Positions 46,295 through 57,063 of a stretch of DNA of 64,000 bases are shown here, piece by piece. The DNA lies in NCBI GenBank assembly GCA_902572345.1, contig CACGEW010000003.1:1-64000 (forward strand), read 5' to 3'. The notes beneath the pieces were generated by a model, which saw nothing but the letters and a program-made list of their open reading frames with translations, searched no databases and was not told where the DNA came from. The number at the start of each line of letters is the position of its first letter. Within the stretch, counting starts at the first letter, position 1. The DNA is from an uncultured Pelagibacteraceae bacterium (GTDB lineage: Bacteria > Pseudomonadota > Alphaproteobacteria > Pelagibacterales > Pelagibacteraceae). The position numbers and the translations under genes were made by a program.

Positions 46295-48367
46295 ATGGCT
46301 AAGTACACTTTAGATAAATACAGAAATATTGGGATCATGGCGCACATTGATGCCGGCAAAACAACTACAACGGAAAGAGTTTTGTATTACACTGGAAAAA
46401 GTCACAAAATCGGTGAAGTTCATGATGGAGCCGCTACAATGGATTGGATGGAACAAGAACAAGAAAGAGGTATTACCATTACTTCAGCAGCAACAACCTG
46501 TTTTTGGAGAGATCATAGAATTAATATTATAGACACACCGGGCCACGTAGATTTTACTATTGAAGTTGAAAGATCATTAAAGGTTTTAGACGGAGCCGTA
46601 GCAGTGTTTGATGGTGTTGCTGGTGTCGAGCCGCAATCTGAAACTGTTTGGAGACAAGCTGATAAGTACAAAGTTCCGAGAATATGTTTCGTGAACAAGT
46701 TAGATAGAACTGGTGCAGACTTTTATAGATGCGTAGAAATGATTAAAGATCGTTTAGGCTGTAAGCCATTGCCCTTACAATTACCTATTGGAGCTGAAGC
46801 TGATTTAAAAGGTATTGTCGATTTAGTAAAAATGAAAGGTGTAGTTTGGCAAAATGAGGATCTTGGAGCTAAGTTTGATTATGTAGACATACCAGATGAT
46901 TTAAAAGATAAAGCAAAAGAATATAGACAAAATCTGGTTGAAACTGCAGTTGAAGAAGATGAGAAATTGATGGAGGCATACCTAGAGGGTAAAGAACCAT
47001 CAGAGGAAGACTTAATAAGATGTATTCGAAAAGGAACTTTAAATTTCAATTTCGTACCAATACTTACTGGTTCTGCATTTAAAAACAAAGGTGTTCAACC
47101 TCTATTAGATGCTGTAATTGATTATTTACCAAGTCCTAAAGATATCGGTTCAATAGAGGCAACAAAATTAAATTCTGATGATAAAATACAAATGAAATTT
47201 GAGGAAGGTGAACCTTTTTCTGCTCTTGCTTTCAAAGTTGCTAACGATCCATTTGTAGGTTCATTAACATTTATTCGTATTTATTCTGGAAAATTACAAG
47301 CTGGTACAGCTGCTTACAATTCATCTACAGAAAAATCAGAAAGAGTAGGTAGAATGTTGCTAATGCATGCGAATTCTAGAGAAGATATTAAAGAAGCTAC
47401 CACAGGAGATATTGTTGCTCTTGCAGGGTTGAAAAACACAATTACAGGTCACACACTTTGTGATCAAAACAAGCCAGTATTGTTAGAACCAATGGAATTT
47501 CCTGATCCTGTAATTGAAATCGCTGTAGAACCTAAAACTAAAGGTGACCAAGAAAAGATGGGTGAAGCATTAAATAGGCTGGCTAAGGAAGATCCTTCAT
47601 TTAGAGTAAGTTCCGACGAAGAATCTGGTCAAACAATTATTAAAGGGATGGGCGAACTTCACTTAGATATTATTGTTGATAGAATGAAAAGAGAATTCAA
47701 AGTTGAGGCAAACGTAGGTGCTCCCCAAGTAGCTTATAGAGAAACAATCCTTGGTTCATCTGAAGTAACTTATATTCATAAAAAACAAAGTGGTGGTTCA
47801 GGTCAATTTGCGAAAGTAACGTTAAGTGTTGAACCTTTAGAACCAGGTAAAGGTAGAGAAGTTGATAATAAAATTAAAGGCGGAGCTATACCAAAAGAAT
47901 TTATTCCCGGAGTAGAAAAAGGTGTTTTGAGTGTTGCTGAGAGCGGAATATTAGCTGGCTTTCCTGTCATCGATTATAAAGTAACAATTTTAGACGGCTT
48001 ACACCATGACGTAGACTCAAGTGTATTAGCTTTTGAAATAGCATCACGAATGTGTTTTAGAGAAGCATGCACAAAAGCAACTTTAAAATTATTAGAACCA
48101 ATGATGAAAGTTGAAGTTGTAACTCCAGAAGAGTTTATGGGAGATGTTATAGGAGATTTAAATAGCAGAAGAGGACAAGTTGCTTCTACAGAAGCTAGAG
48201 GAAATGCTACAGCAATAAATGCAACTGTTCCATTAGCAAATATGTTTGGGTACATAAATAATTTACGCTCTTCAACACAAGGAAGAGCTCAATACACAAT
48301 GCAGTTTAGTCATTATGATAAAGTTCCCCAAAACGTGCAGGATGAGGTAACAAAAAAATTAGCTTAA
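46295..48367 (+). CDS. fusA: Elongation factor G
   Basis: Translocation GTPase of 690 residues with P-loop [13 protein letters not shown], switch [18 protein letters not shown] and NKLD for guanine. Domain IV has GGSGQFAKV. The S10 gene begins 3 bp later; the expected tuf is absent here. Confidence 0.98.
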   Translation: MAKYTLDKYRNIGIMAHIDAGKTTTTERVLYYTGKSHKIGEVHDGAATMDWMEQEQERGITITSAATTCFWRDHRINIIDTPGHVDFTIEVERSLKVLDGAVAVFDGVAGVEPQSETVWRQADKYKVPRICFVNKLDRTGADFYRCVEMIKDRLGCKPLPLQLPIGAEADLKGIVDLVKMKGVVWQNEDLGAKFDYVDIPDDLKDKAKEYRQNLVETAVEEDEKLMEAYLEGKEPSEEDLIRCIRKGTLNFNFVPILTGSAFKNKGVQPLLDAVIDYLPSPKDIGSIEATKLNSDDKIQMKFEEGEPFSALAFKVANDPFVGSLTFIRIYSGKLQAGTAAYNSSTEKSERVGRMLLMHANSREDIKEATTGDIVALAGLKNTITGHTLCDQNKPVLLEPMEFPDPVIEIAVEPKTKGDQEKMGEALNRLAKEDPSFRVSSDEESGQTIIKGMGELHLDIIVDRMKREFKVEANVGAPQVAYRETILGSSEVTYIHKKQSGGSGQFAKVTLSVEPLEPGKGREVDNKIKGGAIPKEFIPGVEKGVLSVAESGILAGFPVIDYKVTILDGLHHDVDSSVLAFEIASRMCFREACTKATLKLLEPMMKVEVVTPEEFMGDVIGDLNSRRGQVASTEARGNATAINATVPLANMFGYINNLRSSTQGRAQYTMQFSHYDKVPQNVQDEVTKKLA

Positions 48368-48370
48368 TTT

Positions 48371-48679
48371 ATGGAAAATCAAAATATTAGAATACATTTA
48401 AAAGCATATGATAATAAAATCCTTGACCTCTCTACCGAGGAGATTGTTAATACTGCTAAAAGAACAGGCGCACAAGTTAAAGGCCCCATACCTCTACCTA
48501 CAAGAATAGAGAGATATACAGTTTTAAGATCACCACATATTGATAAAAAAAGTAGAGAACAATTTGAGTCAAGAACTCACAAAAGATTAATAGATATAAT
48601 TGAACCAACACCACAAACTGTAGAGGCATTAATGAAATTAGATTTAGCTTCAGGTGTAGATATAGAAATAAAGATTTAA
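48371..48679 (+). CDS. rpsJ: 30S ribosomal protein S10 (uS10)
   Basis: A 102-residue protein with conserved [10 protein letters not shown] and [24 protein letters not shown]. It links the str and S10 operons here with no promoter-sized gap, so S10-operon genes may be read through from rpsL. It is also the NusE antitermination factor. Confidence 0.98.
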   Translation: MENQNIRIHLKAYDNKILDLSTEEIVNTAKRTGAQVKGPIPLPTRIERYTVLRSPHIDKKSREQFESRTHKRLIDIIEPTPQTVEALMKLDLASGVDIEIKI

Positions 48680-48682
48680 ATT

Positions 48683-49387
48683 ATGAGCATTGGCTTAATA
48701 GGAACAAAAATAGGAATGACCAGAGAATTTATGGATAGTGGTCAGTCTGTTCCTGTAACTGTGATTAAAGTCGAAAAAGGTAGAGTGCTAGATGTTATAT
48801 CTAAAGAAAAAAGAGGATACTCAGCTGTAAAAATAGGTTTTTTCAAACTTAAGAATTCAAAATTAACAAAACAAATGAAAGGATATTTTGCTAAAAAAAA
48901 TACAGAGCCAAAAAAAATACTAAAAGAATTTAGAGTAGAAAATAATGATCAATATAAAGAAGGAAATGAACTTGGTTTAGAGATTTTTAAAGATAAAAAG
49001 TTTTTAGACGTAAAATCGAGAACAATTGGTAAAGGTTTTGCTGGAGTAATGAAAAGATGGAATTTTGGTGGTTTAAGAGCATCCCATGGTGTCTCTGTTT
49101 CACATAGGTCACATGGTTCAACAGGGCAAAGGCAAGATCCTGGAAAAGTATTTAAGGGAAAAAAAATGGCTGGTCATATGGGCGATAAATTGAGAACAAT
49201 GCTTAATTTAGAAATAGTAAAATCAGATTTAGAAAATAGCTTGTTATACTTAAAAGGTTCAATACCCGGATCAAAAAATTCAACAGTTTTATTAAGAGAG
49301 TCAGTAAAAAATGTTACTAGGAAAACGATTAAAGAAAAATATGAGGCAAAAATTAAAGCAGCTGCAGCTAAGAAAGGAAAAAAATAA
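48683..49387 (+). CDS. rplC: 50S ribosomal protein L3 (uL3)
   Basis: A 234-residue protein near the peptidyl-transferase centre. Conserved text includes GLIGTKIGMTREF and the loop GGLRASHGVSVSHRSHGSTGQRQDPGKVFKGKKM. The C-terminal tail is Ala/Lys-rich and longer than in E. coli. Confidence 0.98.
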   Translation: MSIGLIGTKIGMTREFMDSGQSVPVTVIKVEKGRVLDVISKEKRGYSAVKIGFFKLKNSKLTKQMKGYFAKKNTEPKKILKEFRVENNDQYKEGNELGLEIFKDKKFLDVKSRTIGKGFAGVMKRWNFGGLRASHGVSVSHRSHGSTGQRQDPGKVFKGKKMAGHMGDKLRTMLNLEIVKSDLENSLLYLKGSIPGSKNSTVLLRESVKNVTRKTIKEKYEAKIKAAAAKKGKK

Positions 49388-50023
49388 ATGAAATTTCCAC
49401 TTTTAAGCATCGACGGAGCTAAATCAGATTCAATTGAGATTTCGGATAAATTGGTTAAATTAAAAGTAAATCATAAATTAATCAAATTTGTAATTGACTG
49501 GCAGTTAAACCACGCCAAACCAAGAACTGCTAAAACAAAACAAAGAAATCAAATTAAGGGTTCAACTAAGAAAATTGTGCCTCAAAAAGGTGGTGGTGGT
49601 GCCAGACACGCCAGCAGAAAAGCCCCATTGTTTGTTGGTGGAGGGGTAGCTCACGGACCTAAAGGATCTGTATATAAAGTTAAAAAAATTAATAAAAAAG
49701 TAAGAAAACTTGCTTTAGCTCAAACTCTGTCAAAAAAGAATTCAGACAAATCACTGCATATATTAGCTGATGTTAAAAAAGAAATTAAAAAAACAAAAGA
49801 ATTTAATAAATTTTTGGAAAAAAATAAAATTTCAAATGTTTTGATAATTTCAGATAATGACTCTATGAAAAATATAAACAAATCAGCTCGAAATATCAAA
49901 AATGTCAAACTTATTAAAGATGAAGGTGCGAATATTTATGATTTATTCAAATTTAAAAATGTATTGATCACATCTTCCTCAGCAAAAAAGATACAAGAAA
50001 GAGTTCTCAATGAAAAAAATTAA
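49388..50023 (+). CDS. rplD: 50S ribosomal protein L4 (uL4)
   Basis: A 211-residue exit-tunnel protein with the long loop KGSTKKIVPQKGGGGARHAS. In E. coli L4 represses the S10 operon through its leader; no such leader is seen here. It overlaps rplW by 14 bp. Confidence 0.97.
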   Translation: MKFPLLSIDGAKSDSIEISDKLVKLKVNHKLIKFVIDWQLNHAKPRTAKTKQRNQIKGSTKKIVPQKGGGGARHASRKAPLFVGGGVAHGPKGSVYKVKKINKKVRKLALAQTLSKKNSDKSLHILADVKKEIKKTKEFNKFLEKNKISNVLIISDNDSMKNINKSARNIKNVKLIKDEGANIYDLFKFKNVLITSSSAKKIQERVLNEKN

Positions 50024-50303
50024 TTATATAGACTCAATAAGAAATCCTATTATTACAGAAAAAGCTACAATTTTATCAGAGCAGAACAAAACTGTATTTA
50101 AAGTACACGAAAAGGCAAATAAGAAAACTATAAAGAAAAATATTGAAAAATTATTTAAAGTTAATGTAATTAAAGTGAATATAATAAATCAAAAATCCAA
50201 ACTTAAGATTAAACAAGGTAAAAAATCAATAAAAAGTGGATACAAAAAAGCAATCGTTACTTTAAAAAAAGGTCAAAGTATTGATTTAACTACAGGAATT
50301 TAA
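50010..50303 (+). CDS. rplW: 50S ribosomal protein L23 (uL23)
   Basis: A 97-residue exit-tunnel rim protein that docks trigger factor and SRP. The opening IRNPIITEKATILSEQNK and KIEKLFKVNVIKVNI-like block are typical. The ATG lies inside the end of rplD (14-bp overlap). Confidence 0.96.
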   Translation: MKKINYIDSIRNPIITEKATILSEQNKTVFKVHEKANKKTIKKNIEKLFKVNVIKVNIINQKSKLKIKQGKKSIKSGYKKAIVTLKKGQSIDLTTGI

Positions 50304-50306
50304 TTT

Positions 50307-51140
50307 ATGGCATTAAAAACTTTTAAACCCTACACAAAGTCAACTAGAGGCACTGTAGTTCTTGACAAAAGCAACCTTTGGAAAGGTGCCCCTTACAAGC
50401 CGTTAACAAAAGGACAAAATTTTACGGGAGGCAGAAATAATAATGGTCGTATCACATCACGTCATATAGGAGGAGGATCAAAACACAAATACAGGGTAAT
50501 TGATTTTTATAGAAAGAAAAAGAATGTTCCTGCAACAGTTGAAAGAATTGAGTATGATCCAAACAGAACAGCTCATATCGCCTTAATTTCTTACAAGGAT
50601 AATGAAAAAGCTTACATCATTAGTCCGCAAGGTTTAAAACAAGGTGACACAATTGAATCAGGTAAAAATGTTGAAATTAAAGTAGGTAATTCACTCGAGT
50701 TGAGAGATATTCCTCCAGGAACTTCAATACACAATGTAGAATTGATCCCAGGAAATGGAGCTAAGTTAGCAAGATCAGCTGGTTCATCTGTAACTTTGTC
50801 TGGTTATGATGGTGATTATGCAATTTTAAAACTTTCTTCAGGTGAAACAAGAAAAGTGAGTAGTTCATGCATTGCTACAATAGGAATTGTGTCTAATCCC
50901 GATCAAAAAAATATTAAAATTGGTAAAGCTGGAAGAAATAGATGGAGAGGTAAAAGACCTCAAACGAGAGGTGTTGCAATGAACCCGGTTGATCACCCGC
51001 ACGGAGGGGGTGAAGGTAAAACTTCGGGCGGAAGAAGTCCAGTTTCACCATGGGGCCAATCTGCAAAAGGTTTAAAAACTAGAAGACCAAAAAGAAGTGA
51101 TAAATTTATAATTACTAGAAGAAAGAAAAGGAAGAAATAA
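50307..51140 (+). CDS. rplB: 50S ribosomal protein L2 (uL2)
   Basis: A 277-residue peptidyl-transferase-centre protein. The C-terminal [18 protein letters not shown] includes the catalytic-region histidine, and [22 protein letters not shown] is near the N-terminus. It shares one base with rpsS (TAATG). Confidence 0.98.
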   Translation: MALKTFKPYTKSTRGTVVLDKSNLWKGAPYKPLTKGQNFTGGRNNNGRITSRHIGGGSKHKYRVIDFYRKKKNVPATVERIEYDPNRTAHIALISYKDNEKAYIISPQGLKQGDTIESGKNVEIKVGNSLELRDIPPGTSIHNVELIPGNGAKLARSAGSSVTLSGYDGDYAILKLSSGETRKVSSSCIATIGIVSNPDQKNIKIGKAGRNRWRGKRPQTRGVAMNPVDHPHGGGEGKTSGGRSPVSPWGQSAKGLKTRRPKRSDKFIITRRKKRKK

Positions 51141-51448
51141 TGACTAGATCTGTTTGGAAAGGGCCTTTTGTACATCCAAGTTTATTAAAAAAAATAGATA
51201 AACTTAAAGATGCTCCAAATAAAAAACCAATTAAGACTTGGTCAAGAAATTCTACAATAATTCCAGATTTTGTTGGACATAGTTTCATGATACATAATGG
51301 TAAATCTTTCATTCCTATCACTATCTCCGAAGAAATGGTTGGACATAAATTAGGTGAATTTGCACCAACAAGAACCTTTAAAGGACATACACCAGCAGAT
51401 AAAAAAGCCGCTGCTCCAGCAGCCAAACCTGAAGGAGATAAAAAATAA
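51140..51448 (+). CDS. rpsS: 30S ribosomal protein S19 (uS19)
   Basis: A 102-residue small-subunit head protein, [17 protein letters not shown] at the start and [14 protein letters not shown] later. An extra tail with Ala/Lys/Pro (residues about 86-102) is longer than the E. coli protein. One-base overlaps (TAATG) join it to rplB and rplV. Confidence 0.97.
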   Translation: MTRSVWKGPFVHPSLLKKIDKLKDAPNKKPIKTWSRNSTIIPDFVGHSFMIHNGKSFIPITISEEMVGHKLGEFAPTRTFKGHTPADKKAAAPAAKPEGDKK

Positions 51449-51816
51449 TGGAAAAAAATATTTCTTTAGTAAAAGCTGTAAATAAAAACGTAAGAACAAG
51501 TCCAAGAAAATTAGCACTTGTGTGTAATTTTATAAAAGGAAAAAAAGCGGATATTGCTTTAAGAGATTTGGAATTTTCAAGAAAAAGAATAGCTAAAGAG
51601 GTAAGTAAAACAGTAAAATCAGCTATATCTAATGCAGAAAACAACAATCAGTTCGACATTGATAATTTATTTGTTAAAGAAGCTTATGTAGGGAAATCAT
51701 TAGTAATGAAAAGATTTAGACCTCGAGCTAAAGGAAGAGCGAGCTCGATTAAAAAACCATTTAGCAGAATAACAATCATATTAGAGGAAAAGAAAGAAAA
51801 AAAGGTAAGTAAATAA
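51448..51816 (+). CDS. rplV: 50S ribosomal protein L22 (uL22)
   Basis: A 122-residue tunnel protein, with [20 protein letters not shown] near the N-terminus and the beta-hairpin [21 protein letters not shown]. Its ends overlap rpsS and rpsC by single bases. Confidence 0.97.
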   Translation: MEKNISLVKAVNKNVRTSPRKLALVCNFIKGKKADIALRDLEFSRKRIAKEVSKTVKSAISNAENNNQFDIDNLFVKEAYVGKSLVMKRFRPRAKGRASSIKKPFSRITIILEEKKEKKVSK

Positions 51817-52502
51817 TGGGACAAAAAATTAATCCAATCGGTCTAAGATTAGGTATCAACAGAGGTTGGGACTCAACATGGTTTGCAAAGAAAAAAGATT
51901 TTGGTCGATATTTAATAGAGGATTTTAAAATTAGAAACTATATAAAAAAGAATATAACCAATTCTGGTGTATCTGAAATAATTATTGAACGATCATCAAA
52001 AAAATGCACAGTTTCAATACATACTTCAAGGCCGGGTTTTGTTATTGGAAAAAAAGGGGCTGATATTGAAAAAATTAAAAAAAATATTATGAAGATTACC
52101 GATGGGGATGTAAATGTAAACATCAAAGAAATTAAAAAACCAGAATTAAATTCAAATTTAGTTGCTGAAAATATTGCTCAACAGTTAGTTAAAAGGGTTG
52201 CATATCGTAGAGCTATGAAAAGAGCTATGCAATCTGCAATGAGATTAAACGCAAAAGGAATAAAAGTTATGTTAAGCGGCAGATTAGCAGGAAATGAAAT
52301 TGCAAGAACTGAATGGCTACGTGAAGGAAGTATCCCTTCACATACATTAAGAGCAGATATTGATTACGGATTTGCAGAAGCATTAACCACATATGGAATA
52401 ATTGGAGTTAAAGTTTGGATTTATAAAGGTGAATTAATGGCAAAAGATGTTGAAAAAGAAAAAAAAGAAAGGGTAAAAAATGCTACAGCCAGTCAGAACT
52501 AA
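51816..52502 (+). CDS. rpsC: 30S ribosomal protein S3 (uS3)
   Basis: A 228-residue mRNA-entry protein with [13 protein letters not shown] at the N-terminus, a KH domain ([17 protein letters not shown]) and C-terminal [15 protein letters not shown]. Its 3' end overlaps rplP by 23 bp. Confidence 0.98.
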   Translation: MGQKINPIGLRLGINRGWDSTWFAKKKDFGRYLIEDFKIRNYIKKNITNSGVSEIIIERSSKKCTVSIHTSRPGFVIGKKGADIEKIKKNIMKITDGDVNVNIKEIKKPELNSNLVAENIAQQLVKRVAYRRAMKRAMQSAMRLNAKGIKVMLSGRLAGNEIARTEWLREGSIPSHTLRADIDYGFAEALTTYGIIGVKVWIYKGELMAKDVEKEKKERVKNATASQN

Positions 52503-52884
52503 ATATAGAAAAGCATTCAAAGGTCGAATTCATGGTAATGCCTCAAGAGCTGTAAAACTTAATTATGGTCAATTTGGCTTAAAAGCAGTTCAACCAGAAC
52601 GAATTATAGGCAAACAAATTGAAGCGGCGAGAGTGGCCCTAACAAGATACATGAAAAGAACAGGTAAGGTGTGGACAAGGATTTTTCCAAATATTCCAGT
52701 TTCAAAAAAACCAACAGAGGTCAGAATGGGAAAAGGAAAAGGTTCGCCCGAATACTATGCTTGTAGAGTTAAACCAGGAAGAATTATTTTTGAAATAGAC
52801 GGTGTTTCAGAGGAAACTGCAAGGGAAGCCTTATATAAAGCTTCTGCTAAACTACCAATTAAAACAAAATTTGTGAAAAGATAA
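52480..52884 (+). CDS. rplP: 50S ribosomal protein L16 (uL16)
   Basis: A 134-residue A-site tRNA-positioning protein. The [16 protein letters not shown] start matches the family, so translation starts 23 bp inside rps[19 protein letters not shown] is the conserved loop. Confidence 0.97.
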   Translation: MLQPVRTKYRKAFKGRIHGNASRAVKLNYGQFGLKAVQPERIIGKQIEAARVALTRYMKRTGKVWTRIFPNIPVSKKPTEVRMGKGKGSPEYYACRVKPGRIIFEIDGVSEETAREALYKASAKLPIKTKFVKR

Positions 52885-53072
52885 TGGCGAAAAAAAAAGA
52901 AGATAAAAAATTGACTAAAGATCAAGCAGAGAAAAAAATCTTAACATTAAAGAAAGATCTCCTTAACATTAGGTTTAAAAAAATTAATAATCAAATTACT
53001 AATCCTGCACAATATAATGAAATTAAAAAAAGTATTGCTAAATTGTATACAACTTTAAAAAATTCAAAATGA
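52884..53072 (+). CDS. rpmC: 50S ribosomal protein L29 (uL29)
   Basis: A 62-residue protein located between L16 and S17 as expected, with the helix [19 protein letters not shown] and a final [11 protein letters not shown]. It overlaps rplP by one base and rpsQ by 4 bp. Confidence 0.94.
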   Translation: MAKKKEDKKLTKDQAEKKILTLKKDLLNIRFKKINNQITNPAQYNEIKKSIAKLYTTLKNSK

Positions 53073-53299
53073 CAAAAAAAATTTTAAAAGGAATAGTAAC
53101 TAGTGCAAAGAACAACAAAACAATTGTTGTTGAAGTTACTAGAAAATTTAAGCACCCTTTTTACGAAAAGGTGATTAAAAGATCTAAAAAATATCATGCA
53201 CATGATGAAAAAAATAAGTTTAAAGAAGGGGAAAAAGTTTCAATAATTGAATGTAAACCATTTTCGAAGAAAAAAACTTGGCAGGTAATAGAAAAATGA
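53069..53299 (+). CDS. rpsQ: 30S ribosomal protein S17 (uS17)
   Basis: A 76-residue OB-fold protein: [18 protein letters not shown] and [19 protein letters not shown] are typical. It overlaps rpmC by 4 bp and rplN by 4 bp. Confidence 0.97.
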   Translation: MTKKILKGIVTSAKNNKTIVVEVTRKFKHPFYEKVIKRSKKYHAHDEKNKFKEGEKVSIIECKPFSKKKTWQVIEK

Positions 53300-53664
53300 T
53301 ACAAATTCAAACAGAACTAACGGTAGCTGACAATACAGGCGCTAAAAGAGTTGAGTGTATAAAGGTACTTGGTGGATCAAAAAGAAGATACGCATCAGTT
53401 GGTGATATAATCGTGATAAGCGTAAAGGATGCTATACCAAAAGGTAAGGTGAAAAAAGGCGCTGTTCACAAAGCAGTAGTGGTAAGAACAAGGAAAGAAA
53501 TTTATAGAGATGATGGTTCAAAAGTACAATTTGATAAAAATGCAGTTGTTTTAACAGATGATAAAGGTGAACCAATTGGTACAAGAATATTTGGTCCAGT
53601 AACAAGAGAACTTAGAACTAGAGGACATACAAAAATTATCTCTCTAGCTCCGGAGGTGCTTTAA
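53296..53664 (+). CDS. rplN: 50S ribosomal protein L14 (uL14)
   Basis: A 122-residue protein starting [17 protein letters not shown], the conserved N-terminus. The ATG at 53296 overlaps the rpsQ stop by 4 bp. [24 protein letters not shown] closes the protein. Confidence 0.98.
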   Translation: MIQIQTELTVADNTGAKRVECIKVLGGSKRRYASVGDIIVISVKDAIPKGKVKKGAVHKAVVVRTRKEIYRDDGSKVQFDKNAVVLTDDKGEPIGTRIFGPVTRELRTRGHTKIISLAPEVL

Positions 53665-53916
53665 ATGTTTTTAAAAAAGGGTTTACAAGTGAAGATTATA
53701 TCGGGAAAAGATAAAGGTAAAACAGGTGAAATTTTAGAAATTAATAGAAAACTTAATACAGTAAAAATTAAATCGATTAGTATGATAAAGAGACACACAA
53801 AACCAACAAAAGAAAATAAAGGTGGAATTATTTCAAAAGAGAGTTTTATTCATCAATCAAACGTAAAAAATTTAGATACTCAAAAAAATGACAAGAAAGC
53901 GGTGGGTAAAAAATAA
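53665..53916 (+). CDS. rplX: 50S ribosomal protein L24 (uL24)
   Basis: An 83-residue KOW-domain protein with VKIISGKDKGKTGEIL. It is shorter than the usual 100 or so residues. The stop is shared in part with the rplE ATG (TAATG). Confidence 0.94.
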   Translation: MFLKKGLQVKIISGKDKGKTGEILEINRKLNTVKIKSISMIKRHTKPTKENKGGIISKESFIHQSNVKNLDTQKNDKKAVGKK

Positions 53917-54464
53917 TGCCAAGATTAAAAACAACATATGATAAAGAAATAGCCGTAAAGTTAATGAGCAAACTTTCATTGAAAAATAAACATGAAGTTC
54001 CAAAGATTGAAAAAATTATTTTGAATATGGGTCTTGGTGAAGATGCATCTGACGGTAAAAAACTAAAATCTTGTGCAGATGATATGGCTTTAATTGCAGG
54101 ACAAAAACCAATAATTACAAAATTTAAAAAATCAATCTCTAATTTTAAAACAAGAAAAGGATCAAACGCAGGTATAAAAGTAACTCTGAGATCACAAAAA
54201 ATGTACGAATTTATAGATAGATTAATTAATATTGCTTTACCAAGAATTAAAGACTTTAGAGGCCTATCTTCAAAAGGCATAGATAGTTCAAACAACTATT
54301 CTTTTGGTATTAAAGAACATATTGTTTTTCCTGAAGTAAATTTTGATAAAGTTGATAAAATTAGAGGTCTTGATGTAACAATAGTCACATCAAGTCAAAA
54401 CAAGATGGGAACACTAGAACTTCTTAAAGAGTTCAATTTTCCTCTCAATGATAAGAAAAACTAA
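53916..54464 (+). CDS. rplE: 50S ribosomal protein L5 (uL5)
   Basis: A 182-residue protein of the 5S rRNA particle, with VPKIEKIILNMGLGE, GQKPIITKFKKSISNFK and FGIKEHIVFPEV. It overlaps rplX by one base. Confidence 0.98.
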   Translation: MPRLKTTYDKEIAVKLMSKLSLKNKHEVPKIEKIILNMGLGEDASDGKKLKSCADDMALIAGQKPIITKFKKSISNFKTRKGSNAGIKVTLRSQKMYEFIDRLINIALPRIKDFRGLSSKGIDSSNNYSFGIKEHIVFPEVNFDKVDKIRGLDVTIVTSSQNKMGTLELLKEFNFPLNDKKN

Positions 54465-54475
54465 AGAGGGTATAT

Positions 54476-54781
54476 ATGGCTAAAACAAGTGCGGTGCAGA
54501 AAAATTTAAAAAGAATTAAGCTAGTAAAGAGATACGCAAAAAAAAGAGCAGCATTAAAAAAAATTATAAATAATAGAAAATTAGAATTATCAGAAAGATT
54601 TGAAGCTCAATTAAAACTTAATAAATTGCCAAAAAATTCTGCAAAAATAAGAATAAGAAACAGATGTGAAGTTTCAGGCAGACCACACGGCGTTTACAGA
54701 AAACTAAGAATTTCAAGAATTGCACTTAGAGACATGGCGTCGTCTGGTAAAATTCCTGGAATAACAAAATCGAGCTGGTAG
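54476..54781 (+). CDS. rpsN: 30S ribosomal protein S14 (uS14)
   Basis: A 101-residue, zinc-independent long-form S14. The C-terminal RCEVSGRPHGVYRKLRISRI is typical and only one cysteine pair position is kept. It lies between L5 and S8, the standard spc order. Confidence 0.97.
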   Translation: MAKTSAVQKNLKRIKLVKRYAKKRAALKKIINNRKLELSERFEAQLKLNKLPKNSAKIRIRNRCEVSGRPHGVYRKLRISRIALRDMASSGKIPGITKSSW

Positions 54782-54788
54782 GAGGAAA

Positions 54789-55187
54789 ATGACATTTACA
54801 GATCCAATTGGTGATATGTTTTCAAGAATAAGAAATGGTCAAATGAGATCATTAGACTTTGTTGAGATACCTTCATCTAATTTCAGAAAAAATATTTTAG
54901 AAATATTAAAAAACGAAGGTTATATTAAAGATTTTTTTATAGAGAAAACAGAAAATAATAAAACAAGTCTCAAAATTACTTTAAAATACTATGAAGGTGA
55001 TCCCGTAATTAAAGAAATAAAAAGAATTTCAAAACCTGGCAGAAGAGTTTATTCAAGAGCAACAAGCATACCAAAAGTAATGAATGGTCTAGGTCTTGCA
55101 ATTTTATCAACTCCAAAAGGTGTAATGAGTGATGTGGAAGCAAGAAAGAATAATGTAGGTGGAGAAATAATCTGTAGGGTGTTTTAA
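54789..55187 (+). CDS. rpsH: 30S ribosomal protein S8 (uS8)
   Basis: A 132-residue protein with DPIGDMFSRIRNGQ and the C-terminal STPKGVMSDVEARKNNVGGEIICRVF. A GGAGGA Shine-Dalgarno-like site precedes the ATG. S8 is the usual autogenous regulator of the spc operon. Confidence 0.98.
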   Translation: MTFTDPIGDMFSRIRNGQMRSLDFVEIPSSNFRKNILEILKNEGYIKDFFIEKTENNKTSLKITLKYYEGDPVIKEIKRISKPGRRVYSRATSIPKVMNGLGLAILSTPKGVMSDVEARKNNVGGEIICRVF

Positions 55188-55729
55188 TGTCTAAAATTGG
55201 AAAAAAAAATATAATCATTCCGAAAGAGTCTTCTGTAAAAATTGAAGGCGCTAATTTAACTATCACAGGACCAAAAGGTACAAAAAAATTAACCATTAAT
55301 GATAAAATATTTTCTTCAAAAATAAATGATAATGGATTTCAATTACTACCATTGGAAAAAAAGATTGATAAAAAAACCTCAATAATGTGGGGCACTTATA
55401 GAAGTTTGATCAATAATGCTGTAACGGGTGTTTCAAGAGGTCACGAAAAAACTTTAGAATTAACCGGTGTTGGATTTAGAGCAAATTTAAAAAGCGATGT
55501 GTTAAATTTGCAACTAGGTTTTAGCCATGATGTAAATTTTAAAATACCCAAAGAGATAAAAATAACAGTTGAAAAACAAACAATAATTAAAATAAATGGA
55601 GTTGATAAAGAATTAGTTTCTAAAATTGCTGCTGATATCAAAAATTTAAAACCTGTTGAGCCATATAAAGCAAAAGGAATAAAAGAAAAAGGTCAATTTG
55701 TTTTAAGAAAAGAAGGAAAAAAGAAATAA
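55187..55729 (+). CDS. rplF: 50S ribosomal protein L6 (uL6)
   Basis: A 180-residue protein with two repeated domains. [21 protein letters not shown] and the C-terminal [23 protein letters not shown] are typical. It shares a base with rpsH. Confidence 0.98.
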   Translation: MSKIGKKNIIIPKESSVKIEGANLTITGPKGTKKLTINDKIFSSKINDNGFQLLPLEKKIDKKTSIMWGTYRSLINNAVTGVSRGHEKTLELTGVGFRANLKSDVLNLQLGFSHDVNFKIPKEIKITVEKQTIIKINGVDKELVSKIAADIKNLKPVEPYKAKGIKEKGQFVLRKEGKKK

Positions 55730-55731
55730 CC

Positions 55732-56085
55732 ATGAAAAAGATTAGTAATAAAACAAAAAGAAAACTTAGAAATAGAAAAAAACTTAAGTCTGTCAATATT
55801 AACAGATATAGAGTTTCTATAACTAAGTCTTTAAACAATATTTCTGCTCAAATAATTGATGATAAGCAAAAAAAGACATTAGTATCTGCATCTTCTATAG
55901 AAAAAGAGATAAAACAAAAGAAAATAAAAAAAATTGAAAAATCAAATTTAATTGGCGAAATTCTTGCTAAACGCGCAAAAGAAAAAAATATTAATGAAGT
56001 TTATTTTGATAGAGGCGCTTATAAGTATCATGGAAGAGTTAAGTTATTCGCTGAAACATTAAGAAAGAATGGATTAAAATTTTAA
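55732..56085 (+). CDS. rplR: 50S ribosomal protein L18 (uL18)
   Basis: A 117-residue 5S rRNA-binding protein with a Lys/Arg-rich N-terminus, [10 protein letters not shown] and the C-terminal [26 protein letters not shown]. Confidence 0.96.
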   Translation: MKKISNKTKRKLRNRKKLKSVNINRYRVSITKSLNNISAQIIDDKQKKTLVSASSIEKEIKQKKIKKIEKSNLIGEILAKRAKEKNINEVYFDRGAYKYHGRVKLFAETLRKNGLKF

Positions 56086-56086
56086 T

Positions 56087-56605
56087 ATGGCTGAGAATAA
56101 AAAAATTGAGAGTGATATAAAAGAAAAATTAGTTGCAATAAACAGAATTACCAAAGTTGTTAAGGGTGGTAGAAGATTTGGTTTTGCTGCCCTCGTTGTT
56201 GTCGGAAATCTGAAGGGATCAATAGGAATAGGGCAAGGAAAATCTAAACAAGTGCCAGATGCTATTAAAAAAGCTACTGAAGTAGCAAAAAGGAATTTGA
56301 TTAAAATACCTTTAAAAGAGGGCAGAACTCTTCACCACGATGTAAAAGGTAAAAACGGCTCTGGAAAAGTTTTTTTAAGAGCCGCTCCGGCCGGTACAGG
56401 TATAATTGCCGGTGGAGCTATAAGATCAGTATGTGAAGTATTAGGAATCCAAGATGTAGTAGCAAAATCTCTTGGTTCTGCTAATCCACACAATGTTCTA
56501 AAAGCTTGTGTAAATGGTTTAAAATCTCAAAACTCACCAAAAATTTTATCAGCAATTAGAGGAAAAAAAATTTCTGATATAATCCTAAAACGAGAGACTA
56601 AATAA
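56087..56605 (+). CDS. rpsE: 30S ribosomal protein S5 (uS5)
   Basis: A 172-residue decoding-fidelity protein with [12 protein letters not shown] and [27 protein letters not shown]. Its last base is the first base of the rplO ATG; the rpmD (L30) gene that commonly sits between them is absent. Confidence 0.98.
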   Translation: MAENKKIESDIKEKLVAINRITKVVKGGRRFGFAALVVVGNLKGSIGIGQGKSKQVPDAIKKATEVAKRNLIKIPLKEGRTLHHDVKGKNGSGKVFLRAAPAGTGIIAGGAIRSVCEVLGIQDVVAKSLGSANPHNVLKACVNGLKSQNSPKILSAIRGKKISDIILKRETK

Positions 56606-57057
56606 TGCAATTAAATAACTTGATCAAAAATAATAGAAAAAAAATCAGAGTTGGAAGAGGCATTGGTTCTGGTAAAGGTAAAACCTCTTCTCGAGGTCAT
56701 AAAGGTCAAAAATCTAGATCTGGTGTAGCAGTTAAAAGTTTTGAGGGTGGTCAAATGCCTTTATACAGAAGATTACCAAAGAGAGGTTTTAAGTCTATTA
56801 ATAGAGATAACATTGCTGTTTTAAATCTTTCAAAAATTCAAAATATTTTAGATAAGTTTAAAAACGATATTAAGGTAAATTTAGATTTAAAAACTCTTAA
56901 AGAAAAAAAGCTAATTAATAAAAAATTTTCAAAGCTTAAAATTTTAGGGTCTGGCGAAATTAAAAAGAATATAGAAATTTCAGCTCACTTTGCTTCCAAA
57001 AATGCTTTATCTAAAATAGAAAAAGCTGGGGGAAAAATTAGTATAGTAAAAAAATAG
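56605..57057 (+). CDS. rplO: 50S ribosomal protein L15 (uL15)
   Basis: A 150-residue protein with the Gly/Lys/Arg-rich N-terminal GRGIGSGKGKTSSRGHKGQKSR and KISAHFASKNALSKIEKAGG-like end. It follows rpsE directly, with no rpmD. Confidence 0.97.
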   Translation: MQLNNLIKNNRKKIRVGRGIGSGKGKTSSRGHKGQKSRSGVAVKSFEGGQMPLYRRLPKRGFKSINRDNIAVLNLSKIQNILDKFKNDIKVNLDLKTLKEKKLINKKFSKLKILGSGEIKKNIEISAHFASKNALSKIEKAGGKISIVKK

Positions 57058-57063
57058 TAGGTT

